From contig CAYZED010000002.1 of NCBI GenBank assembly GCA_964477445.1, positions 124,001-188,000 on the forward strand: a stretch of DNA of 64,000 bases, read 5' to 3'. The notes under the pieces are model-generated. The model saw nothing but the letters and a program-made list of their open reading frames with translations, searched no databases and was not told the DNA's origin. The position numbers and the translations under genes were made by a program. Source of the DNA: CAYZED01 sp964477445. GTDB taxonomy: Bacteria > Bacillota > Clostridia > Lutisporales > Lutisporaceae. Numbering within the stretch: the first letter of the stretch is position 1; the number at the start of each line of letters is the position of its first letter. Shown here piece after piece: positions 53,546 through 60,825 of this stretch.

Positions 53546-53977
53546 TTAAGCACCCACCTTTTTTATTCTGTGACGAATCTCATATTTTTCGTCTATCAGA
53601 ACTTCTTGTGCTGCCTTTCCATTTTTAATATTAACAACTATAGGTGCTTTCAAATTAACAGTCATTTCTTCGACATTCTCGGGTACAGTGACAATATTAA
53701 ATAAAAGCACATCATCCGGGCTATCAAGACCCAATATCTTGACAATATCTTCGCTGAGTTCTATATCATACTGCTCTATTACCAAAGCTGGCGGGATAGT
53801 TAAAAAGCACAAATCCGGCTCATCTAAAGATTGCATAAATGTAAATACTAAATCATTCATTCCATCAATTAAGGCAAATCTATTATTAGTCTCAAATGCT
53901 AGAAGTGGCCTCTCAAAATTTATTATTCCCTTTTCATCAATTTCCATTTCACCAAAAAATTTAGTTTTTATATTCAT
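53546..53977 (-). CDS. fliW: Flagellar assembly factor FliW
   Basis: A 143-aa FliW: MNIKTKFFGEMEIDEKGIIN, RFALIDGMNDLVFTFMQSLD, FLTIPPALVIEQYDIELSED, NIVTVPENVEEMTVNLKAPI. FliW binds cytoplasmic flagellin; when flagellin is exported, FliW is freed to bind CsrA and relieve repression of hag. GGAGG precedes the ATG. Tightly coupled with csrA. Confidence 0.96.
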   Translation of the reverse strand: MNIKTKFFGEMEIDEKGIINFERPLLAFETNNRFALIDGMNDLVFTFMQSLDEPDLCFLTIPPALVIEQYDIELSEDIVKILGLDSPDDVLLFNIVTVPENVEEMTVNLKAPIVVNIKNGKAAQEVLIDEKYEIRHRIKKVGA

Positions 53978-54010
53978 ATGATTCCTCCAATACCCTTTTT
54001 AATAATTATA

Positions 54011-54547
54011 TCAAATTTTTTCATCAATAGTATTATCCGAAAAATTAATTTCTATTGATCCATATTGCTCAACATTAATATTTACCCCGCCAACCAAGTA
54101 GTCAATCACCGGTTTAACTTCCACAGCTCTAATATTTATCTCGCTTTGTTTATATCTAATATTTAACTCTCCAGCGGTAATATTTATTACAGGTCTGCTT
54201 TGTGGTGCGAACCCCAAAATCCATTCTTTTTGTTTGTTATAATTTCTATAAGCATTATAAGAAATTGCATTACTACCATTTTCTATAGCTGAATAATTGG
54301 CGCCGTCATCAATCCTTCTGGCGACTCCTTCATTAAATTTCNNNNNNNNNNATTGTCTTGTATTCTTTAGCCCTACTTCAGAAAAGCATTCACTTTGGTC
54401 AATCGTTAAAGTGGAGCGCTTTGCCTCAATTTCCAACTTCGAAGGATCCTTTGATATTTCAAAATCTGCATTGGGTTGTTGAATTTCAAGCCTTGCATTA
54501 TTTGTGTTAATATTTATTTTTAATGGTATAGTGTTTATTGAAATCAT
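54011..54547 (-). CDS. YviE-like DUF6470 family flagellar-region protein (contains an assembly gap)
   Basis: About 178 aa, with repeated beta-strand segments of the form LEIQQPNADFEI, LEIEAKRSTLTIDQS, then EGVARRIDDGANYSAIENGS and a C-terminal set INITAGELNIRYKQSEINI and VKPVIDYLVGGVNINVEQYG. Genes of this type sit between flgL and fliW in B. subtilis (yviE) and many Clostridia; function unknown. Ten N at 54342-54351 remove a few residues between KNTRQ and KFNEG. The frame as given is open on both sides, so the true gap could be 1 modulo 3. Confidence 0.8.
   Translation of the reverse strand: MISINTIPLKININTNNARLEIQQPNADFEISKDPSKLEIEAKRSTLTIDQSECFSEVGLKNTRQXXXXKFNEGVARRIDDGANYSAIENGSNAISYNAYRNYNKQKEWILGFAPQSRPVINITAGELNIRYKQSEINIRAVEVKPVIDYLVGGVNINVEQYGSIEINFSDNTIDEKI
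54342..54351. other. Assembly gap (10 N) in the DUF6470 gene
   Basis: Exactly ten N; size unknown. Confidence 0.95.
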
Positions 54548-54558
54548 TTAGCTCACCT

Positions 54559-55506
54559 CTACCTCAAGAAATCAACCAATGATGGCTGTATAATCTTAGC
54601 TCCTCCTGCTAAAGATGCTTTATACACATTCTCTTCGTTCTGCATATTCATAATTACTTCTGCCATATCTGCATCTTCATTATTAGACAATAATTCTTTT
54701 TGATTAATCAAATCATCATCAATTCTTCTTCCAGTCAAATCTAGTCGATTAGACTTAACGCCTATTTCCGCTCTTAATGCGTTTACATTATCTACATTAA
54801 TATCGATTCTTCTAATGGCATCAACTATACCGCTAGTGTTTCCAGATTGCAAATCAGAAATCAATGTATTAAAGACACTAATTAATTGTGTATCATCTCC
54901 CACCGTAGTAATTGTTGAAGAATCAATGGTTTGATCTATTGTCGCCCCATTAGCAGTTGATCCAAACAATCTTTTGCCAAGTATATTAATGTTTAGTTGT
55001 TCTGATATACCCACATTATACTCAATTTTTTCTGAATTTGTCTGTGCAAGATTGTATTTTCCATTCGCATCAAGTAATGGCTGATCTGTTTTATACCCAG
55101 AAAATATATAACTACCCGCAAAGCTTGTATTTGCGGTAGTAATCGCCTGATCTTTGAGTTGTGATATTTCAAGTGCAATAGCATTTCTTTCGGATGTAGA
55201 ATTAGTGTCATTTGCGCCCTGAACAGTCAACTCTCTTACTCTTTGTAATACATCCTGCATATTCACCATTGCTTGCTCTGATGTCTGTAACCAAGACTGC
55301 GCATCTTCGGTGTTCCTTTTATATTGTTCTAATTTATTAATATCGGTATTTAATCTTAAGCTTTTTGAAACTCCAATAGGATCATCAGAAGGCTTTAAAA
55401 ATTTTTTACCAGAAGCCATCATCTGGTTATACTTGTCCATTCTTGTTATGTTTTTTGTCAAATTATTAAGCATATTGCTTATCATCATACTATTTGTGAC
55501 TCTCAT
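54559..55506 (-). CDS. flgL: Flagellar hook-filament junction protein FlgL
   Basis: A 315-aa HAP3. It opens MRVTNSMMISNMLNNLTKN, MASGKKFLKPSDDPIGVSKS and WLQTSEQAMVNMQDVLQRVR (flagellin-like D0/D1) and ends DMAEVIMNMQNEENVYKASL...GGAKIIQPSLVDFLR. It joins the FlgK ring to the filament. 30 bp after flgK, same operon. Confidence 0.95.
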   Translation of the reverse strand: MRVTNSMMISNMLNNLTKNITRMDKYNQMMASGKKFLKPSDDPIGVSKSLRLNTDINKLEQYKRNTEDAQSWLQTSEQAMVNMQDVLQRVRELTVQGANDTNSTSERNAIALEISQLKDQAITTANTSFAGSYIFSGYKTDQPLLDANGKYNLAQTNSEKIEYNVGISEQLNINILGKRLFGSTANGATIDQTIDSSTITTVGDDTQLISVFNTLISDLQSGNTSGIVDAIRRIDINVDNVNALRAEIGVKSNRLDLTGRRIDDDLINQKELLSNNEDADMAEVIMNMQNEENVYKASLAGGAKIIQPSLVDFLR

Positions 55507-55536
55507 ACTTATCCCCTCCTCGAAACTTCTAAAAAG

Positions 55537-57024
55537 TTATCTTCCGACTAATCCAACTCTGTTAATCATGGTGTCTAATATTTTGTCTAAAACCGAAACT
55601 GATTTGGCAGATGCGGCATATGCTTGCTGGTACTTAACTAAATTCGCCATCTCTTCGTCTAAATTTACTCCTGAAACTGACATTCTTCGTATATCTGTTT
55701 GTTTTACAAGTGCTTCTGCGTTACCAGCCATTCTAACTGCTTGATTAGAATCTACTGAAAGTGATGTCAATAATGACTTAATGAAATCATCAGGAGTTCC
55801 AATTGGTCCCGAAGGAAACATATTCGTAAGTTTTCTCGAATTAATCAAATTCTTAACATTAGTACTATCATTTTGACCTTTCCCAGATGTGGTTGCGGTT
55901 GCTACAAGTAATGGGTTTGCTTCCAAAGTCGAATTTATTCTGATATTGGTAGCATTAATAGTTCCTACTGTAGTATCAAAAAAATCGGTTCCCGTGGTTT
56001 GAGGATTGTCGAGCCCATAACCTGCCTTATGAATCGTGTTGATGGACTGTGCATAATTATTTGCAAATTGATTTAGTTTATTCAGATAATAAGGAATGCC
56101 TCTATAATCTCCATTATTCCCGTTTCCATCTCTTGATTCGAGCAATCCTTTCAAATCTCCGCCGAGAGGTTTAACCACACTGCCTGTTGTTCCTGTCCAT
56201 ACAACTTGATATGTTTTTCCACCACCTTGAGCCTCTATTGATTGAGCTTGTAAGGAACTGTCGATTTCTATATCAATTTTGTTATAGTTAAAATGATTTA
56301 TTAAAGTAATTCCGCCGATTTTTAAATCAAAATTAGCATAACCATTACTATCCTTCGTTTCGGATACATTAACATCCACTATTTCAGATATTTTATCAAC
56401 ATACAAATTTCTCTGATCTCTTAAATCATTTGCTTTATGGCCTTCAAGTTCAAAATTGAAAATTTGTTTATTTAGATTCGCAACTCTCATAGCCAGTGAA
56501 TTCACTTCATCAACTTTAGTTTTCACTGAGAAATTTAGTGCTCTGTATTCATTCATAAGTTCATTACCATTTCTATTTATCGATGCTGCTAAGACTGCTC
56601 CCTTTTCTACAAAGGAGACCCTATTGGTGTTATCTTCGGGTCTTTTGGCTAGTTCTTCCATCGAAACATAAAATTCATCCATAACTTTTCTGATTCCAGT
56701 ATCTGATGGCTCATTAAATATGCCTTCAATAGTATTCAGTTCTTCTTTCTTTATTCTCCAGTCACCAAGTGCTCTAAATTGATTCCAGTACTTATCATCA
56801 AGAAATTGACTTCTTGCTTGAGTAATATCATATGTTTCTACCCCAGTCCCAAGCATTCCACTAGCATCACCTAGAATAGGCATTGTAGCTCTTTGAAGTG
56901 ATGTTTGTCTGCTATAGCCCGCTGTGCTTGCATTTGATATGTTATGACTTGTAATGTCTAACGATCGCTGAGAGGCATATAGTCCAGATGTGGCTGTGTT
57001 AAAACTTCCAAATGTTGTACGCAT
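55537..57024 (-). CDS. flgK: Flagellar hook-associated protein FlgK, copy proximal to flgL
   Basis: A 495-aa HAP1. N-terminus TFGSFNTATSGLYASQRSLD then TSHNISNASTAGYSRQTSLQ; C-terminus VSGVNLDEEMANLVKYQQAY and LDKILDTMINRVGLVGR. The middle has the usual NDLRDQRNLYVDKISEIVDV. Complete on its own. It lies 20 bp after a second, divergent flgK; both keep the export and rod-like ends. Which copy is the main junction protein cannot be told. Confidence 0.95.
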   Translation of the reverse strand: MRTTFGSFNTATSGLYASQRSLDITSHNISNASTAGYSRQTSLQRATMPILGDASGMLGTGVETYDITQARSQFLDDKYWNQFRALGDWRIKKEELNTIEGIFNEPSDTGIRKVMDEFYVSMEELAKRPEDNTNRVSFVEKGAVLAASINRNGNELMNEYRALNFSVKTKVDEVNSLAMRVANLNKQIFNFELEGHKANDLRDQRNLYVDKISEIVDVNVSETKDSNGYANFDLKIGGITLINHFNYNKIDIEIDSSLQAQSIEAQGGGKTYQVVWTGTTGSVVKPLGGDLKGLLESRDGNGNNGDYRGIPYYLNKLNQFANNYAQSINTIHKAGYGLDNPQTTGTDFFDTTVGTINATNIRINSTLEANPLLVATATTSGKGQNDSTNVKNLINSRKLTNMFPSGPIGTPDDFIKSLLTSLSVDSNQAVRMAGNAEALVKQTDIRRMSVSGVNLDEEMANLVKYQQAYAASAKSVSVLDKILDTMINRVGLVGR

Positions 57025-57044
57025 AAAATCACCTGCTTATTTTT

Positions 57045-58496
57045 TTATCTTCCGCCTGTGCCAAGTCTATTTACAATTATATCCACCATTTCATCAATGG
57101 CGTTAACTACTCTAGCTGCTGCATCATACGAATGTTGATATCTTATTAAGTTTGACATTTCCTCATCTAGACTTACGGATGATATTTCGCTTCTCCTATT
57201 GTTTATCTGTGCTACTAAGCCAGATTGTGCTTGAGACGCTGAAATAGCTTCCATCCCTGTATTGCCAAGATCTGCAATAAGATTTCTATAGAATTCATCG
57301 GCGGTATACTTTCTATCAATTAACGCCACAGGATAATCGTCCCTTCCAAATATTTCCTTGTTTCTTAAGTTTGCTATCGTTAGTGCGATACTATTATCTT
57401 CAGCTGCACCGGCTTGTGAACCGAGAGCGATATTGTCAACGGATTCCATTTCCGGGTTAAAGATAATATTCTTAAGTGTAATTCCATTAGTCGTTAAGTC
57501 AGCCCCATTTAAAAACATCGGTCTATGTGTATTATCAGCTATTCCATATCCAGACATTTCTATAGAATTTATCTGATCAGATAACCCAATAATAAATTGA
57601 TTGACTCGTTCCATATTTTCACCAACTAATATATCTCTTGCTTCAAACAAAGCAAACATTTGTCCGCTCTCAAAAGTAATGTCAACCTGATTATCACTCC
57701 ACACTACTTTTTTCTGCCCATCATTAGTTGAATCATTTATTGAGCTTAATGAAGTTGCCTTATTTGATTCAACTATAAGTCTTCCTTCCAAAGAAATATT
57801 AACAATGTTTTTACTATTATTTACATCCACTTTCACGTTGATCGCTAATTCTTCGACCATATTATTTCTTTGGTCTCTAAGATCACTAGCTATTACACCG
57901 AATTTTTCTACAATCCGAATCTGTTGATTTAAATTAGCAATACCTTTTGAGAGATAATTAATTGATCCAACTTTTTCGGCGATTTCAGCATCTTTGTTTT
58001 TCTTAAAATTCGTAAGTGTTTCATCAATATATTTAATGTTTTCAATCAATGCTAAAGCGTTTTCCTTTACAAGAGATCTAGCTGCCAATCCACCTGATGG
58101 CTTAGAAGCTTGTTCCCACGCATTCCAAAAATTATTCATTACTACCTGAAGACCATCTTGTGTCATATCATTGAAGCTAGTTTCGAGTTCTTCAATACTA
58201 TCTTTTCTTGAATTCCAATACCCCTCAGTAGATAGTTCTCTTTGAATTTTTCTATCTAAAAAATAATCCTGCATTTGTTTAATTTCTTGTATCTCAACGC
58301 CAGTACCAGCTTCTAAAACATTTTTCCCATTCATCCCCAGTTTTTCATATGCCAAAGATGATTGATTAATCACCTGTCTTTTATAGCCAGGTGTGTTAAC
58401 ATTTGAAATATTATGACTAGTCACGTCAAGCGCTCTCTGTTGGGCTCCAAGAGCTGAAAGAGCTATTCCAAGTCCACTGAATGTTGAAGTTGCCAT
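57045..58496 (-). CDS. flgK: Flagellar hook-associated protein FlgK, second tandem copy
   Basis: A 483-aa HAP1 paralogue: TFSGLGIALSALGAQQRALD, TSHNISNVNTPGYKRQVINQ, ASDLRDQRNNMVEELAINV, and C-terminal SSVSLDEEMSNLIRYQHSYD with EMVDIIVNRLGTGGR. The two flgK proteins share ends but differ widely in the middle, so this is an old duplication or a specialised pair. It follows flgN by 38 bp. Confidence 0.94.
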   Translation of the reverse strand: MATSTFSGLGIALSALGAQQRALDVTSHNISNVNTPGYKRQVINQSSLAYEKLGMNGKNVLEAGTGVEIQEIKQMQDYFLDRKIQRELSTEGYWNSRKDSIEELETSFNDMTQDGLQVVMNNFWNAWEQASKPSGGLAARSLVKENALALIENIKYIDETLTNFKKNKDAEIAEKVGSINYLSKGIANLNQQIRIVEKFGVIASDLRDQRNNMVEELAINVKVDVNNSKNIVNISLEGRLIVESNKATSLSSINDSTNDGQKKVVWSDNQVDITFESGQMFALFEARDILVGENMERVNQFIIGLSDQINSIEMSGYGIADNTHRPMFLNGADLTTNGITLKNIIFNPEMESVDNIALGSQAGAAEDNSIALTIANLRNKEIFGRDDYPVALIDRKYTADEFYRNLIADLGNTGMEAISASQAQSGLVAQINNRRSEISSVSLDEEMSNLIRYQHSYDAAARVVNAIDEMVDIIVNRLGTGGR

Positions 58497-58534
58497 TTAT
58501 AACGCCTCACTTTGAATTTGTAATATATTTTTTG

Positions 58535-59035
58535 CTATATTTTTTTATTAAAAAGTCTGTTATTTTTAGCGGCTTTCGCGGCCCCACTATTTCCATATGA
58601 ATTATCAACTTCGCCAATGCTAGTTAACATATTTAATGAAAAATCAATGTAATCTATTGATTGGTTAATAAGTTCTTTATTAATATTATTTATTGATTTT
58701 ATTTCAGCTAATATTCTATTAAGCTTTATGGCTTTCTCATTTAATTTGTCGCCAAATTCTTTACCGATTTTTTTTGATATCCCACTTATATTTATATCAT
58801 CGGCACTTAAATTCATTTCCTTTGCAATTTCTATTACTATTTCTTCTCTACTTTTTTCAAATTTAACAATAGATGCTATAAGCGATCGTTCCGAAGCAAT
58901 AATTCTATCAAGTTCTTTAGTATTACCGTCGATTAGAAACTGCTTTTTATCCTTTGATAAAGAAAGAAATTCAAGATATACTCCTGTTTCTTCTTCTAAA
59001 ATATTTATAATTTCTAATATTGTGCCGTTTGACAT
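58535..59035 (-). CDS. flgN: FlgN-type export chaperone for FlgK/FlgL
   Basis: A 166-aa helical protein: ILEIINILEEETGVYLEFL, LSLSKDKKQFLIDGNTKELD, RIIASERSLIASIVKFEKSR and the tail VDNSYGNSGAAKAAKNNRLF, the FlgN layout. It keeps hook-associated proteins soluble before export. It lies between flgM and flgK, as in other Firmicutes. Confidence 0.9.
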   Translation of the reverse strand: MSNGTILEIINILEEETGVYLEFLSLSKDKKQFLIDGNTKELDRIIASERSLIASIVKFEKSREEIVIEIAKEMNLSADDINISGISKKIGKEFGDKLNEKAIKLNRILAEIKSINNINKELINQSIDYIDFSLNMLTSIGEVDNSYGNSGAAKAAKNNRLFNKKI

Positions 59036-59098
59036 TATTTACCTTCTTTCTAGAAAAAGACCACAGCTGTCTTATAAACTCAAAGCTGTGGTTTTCGA

Positions 59099-59395
59099 TT
59101 ATTCTGTGAATCTTACCTTAACCGATAGCATCTTCTCCGCAAGTTTCTTACTGTCAACGCTGTAATTCCCTGAATCAAGTTTCTCTTTAAGCTTGTTGAC
59201 CAAGTCTTCTCTCACATCTGGTAAATCTTTAATAACTTTGACCGCTTTCAGAACTGTTTGAAAATCTAAAGCCTGTTGCGAAATAGTTACCTGATCTTTC
59301 GAGGAAACACTTGTAGAAGATTGAACGGGTCTCTTGGAATCAATTTTTTGGTTTCCATATACACTGCTGACTCCTCCGACTTTGTTTATGCTCAT
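59099..59395 (-). CDS. flgM: Anti-sigma-D factor FlgM
   Basis: A 98-aa FlgM: MSINKVGGVSSVYGNQKID, DQVTISQQALDFQTVLKAVK, VREDLVNKLKEKLDSGNY and KLAEKMLSVKV. It holds sigma-D inactive until the hook is complete and FlgM is exported. The ATG at 59395 lies 9 bp after GGAGG; a GTG at 59404 overlaps the ribosome site. First gene of the flgM-flgN-flgK-flgK-flgL-yviE-fliW-csrA operon. Confidence 0.94.
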   Translation of the reverse strand: MSINKVGGVSSVYGNQKIDSKRPVQSSTSVSSKDQVTISQQALDFQTVLKAVKVIKDLPDVREDLVNKLKEKLDSGNYSVDSKKLAEKMLSVKVRFTE

Positions 59396-59440
59396 GACCC
59401 GCACCTCCTTTTTATAATAGTTTATATGACTTCAATTATT

Positions 59441-59468
59441 CTATCGGTATAAAACAATGCCGCCTTTA
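59441..59468 (-). promoter_or_regulatory. Sigma-D promoter of flgM
   Basis: Minus strand TAAA (59468-59465), 16 bp, ACCGATAG (59448-59441). The -35 lies in the loop of the terminator hairpin after yvyF. Gives negative feedback on sigma-D through FlgM. Confidence 0.65.
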
Positions 59469-59477
59469 GCGGCGGCA
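59458..59477. terminator. Hairpin between yvyF and flgM
   Basis: Stem TGCCGCC / GGCGGCA (59458-59464, 59471-59477). On minus it is followed by TTGTTTTAT (weak U tract); on plus by a much better AGATTTTTTTT, an unexpected orientation since all local genes are on minus. Confidence 0.65.
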
Positions 59478-59495
59478 GATTTTTTTTATTTCTTT

Positions 59496-59933
59496 TTATT
59501 TCCTTCTTTGGGCCGTATACATTCGATCCTTCGTATTATGTATATTATTGTCTTCTTTAGATGATACGGCTGGCTTCTCTAATCCAAATTCTTTCTTTAA
59601 TGTTGAAGAAATATCATTCTTGCAATAATCGCAAAATTTACCCGTACTAATTGATTTACTACACTTTTCACAATTCAACCCAGTATCAGGCATATCACCG
59701 TTTTCATTTAGTTTTAGTATTAATCTCTCTTCTTTTAGCCATCTTAATATTTTTTCAAGCGGAACTTCTGTACCATCTGCTACCTGTTTCATGTTTACGC
59801 CTGGATAATCGTAGATATAATCTCTAACTAATCTAAATTCTTCTTCCTCAAGTTCTTGACATTCCGTGCACAATTTACTGCCATAACTGGTAAAAAATTT
59901 ACCACATTTTTTACAATTTCTAAAATCAGCCAT
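59496..59933 (-). CDS. yvyF: YvyF-type flagellar operon protein (TIGR03826 class)
   Basis: A 145-aa protein with an N-terminal zinc ribbon (NCKKCGKFF...KLCTECQELE), a winged-helix-like centre (VRDYIYDYPGVNMKQVADGT then LEKILRWLKEERLI) and a second cysteine set (CEKC...CDYC). It is conserved next to flgM in Firmicutes; its role is not settled, with regulatory and CsrA-related ideas proposed. Starts exactly at the comFC stop. Confidence 0.92.
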   Translation of the reverse strand: MADFRNCKKCGKFFTSYGSKLCTECQELEEEEFRLVRDYIYDYPGVNMKQVADGTEVPLEKILRWLKEERLILKLNENGDMPDTGLNCEKCSKSISTGKFCDYCKNDISSTLKKEFGLEKPAVSSKEDNNIHNTKDRMYTAQRRK

Positions 59934-60772
59934 TATTTTATCCCCTTATCTTTCATCCCACCTCCGGCTGCTGTCAAAACCGTAATTGACTTGGCACCCG
60001 CGATCCCAAGAATCTTCGCGCATTCATTCGCTGTACTACCAGTGGTGAAAATGTCATCTATTAAAATTATATGTTCGTTAAGAATATTATATCCAATATC
60101 CACGGAAAATGCACCTTCAATATTTCGACTTCTTTTATCTTTACCCAGAGAATATTGAGTCAATGTGTTTCGGTTTCTGGTTAAAATGCATGCTACTTCG
60201 AAGCCTGTTATCTCAGAAACTTTCATCGCAAGTAGTTCTGCCTGGTTATAACCTCTCGTCTCCATTTTTTCGGGACTTAAAGGCACTGGGACAAGTAATA
60301 AGTTATTCAATTTTTCTCGATTAACTCGAATAAATTCTTTTTCAAATTTTTTCGCCATATAATATCCAAAAATATTCGCAATAGAGTTTTCTTTTGCATA
60401 TTTAAATCTATGCATTATTTCTTTGACTTGTCCATTATACTCAAAACAGGACATTACGTAGGAATAATATTTAGAACTTTTTTCACAATCAGAGCAAAGC
60501 CCTTTATTGTATTTATCACTAAAAACTTCGTCATTAATATTCCAATCAATATATCTCCCGCATTTTATACATGTTGTTCCATCAATAACTTTCATTGAAT
60601 CAATGCATTTTGTGCAGATTATCCGTTCTCTATGAACAAAAATTCGTTCTAGTATAGAAATCCCGTCATTACTTTCATCAATCTCATTAGCACAAACTAT
60701 GCAAATGTTATTTTCATCTGACAAATCAAGGAAGATTAGAAATTCACTAAATATTTTTTTTATTATATTCAT
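59933..60772 (-). CDS. comFC: ComFC-type phosphoribosyltransferase-like protein
   Basis: A 279-aa competence-associated protein. The N-terminal half has zinc-binding cysteine pairs (CIVCAN, CTKC, CIKCGRY, CSDCEKS); the C-terminal half is a PRTase fold with LLLVPVPLSPEKMETRGYNQ and the PRPP loop IILIDDIFTTGSTANECA. ComFC is needed for transformation and possibly DNA maintenance. Heads the comFC-yvyF pair. comFA is not visible; recD2 is upstream instead. Confidence 0.94.
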   Translation of the reverse strand: MNIIKKIFSEFLIFLDLSDENNICIVCANEIDESNDGISILERIFVHRERIICTKCIDSMKVIDGTTCIKCGRYIDWNINDEVFSDKYNKGLCSDCEKSSKYYSYVMSCFEYNGQVKEIMHRFKYAKENSIANIFGYYMAKKFEKEFIRVNREKLNNLLLVPVPLSPEKMETRGYNQAELLAMKVSEITGFEVACILTRNRNTLTQYSLGKDKRSRNIEGAFSVDIGYNILNEHIILIDDIFTTGSTANECAKILGIAGAKSITVLTAAGGGMKDKGIK

Positions 60773-60825
60773 ATTTTATTATCCGATCATAGAAGCAAAT
60801 CACATTTCCTATCTTAGTGTCTTTC

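Noticed and set aside
53320..53553. csrA starting at the GTG at 53553
   Set aside because: The ATG at 53544 gives the canonical MLVLTRK start with a ribosome site at normal spacing; the GTG lies within that site.
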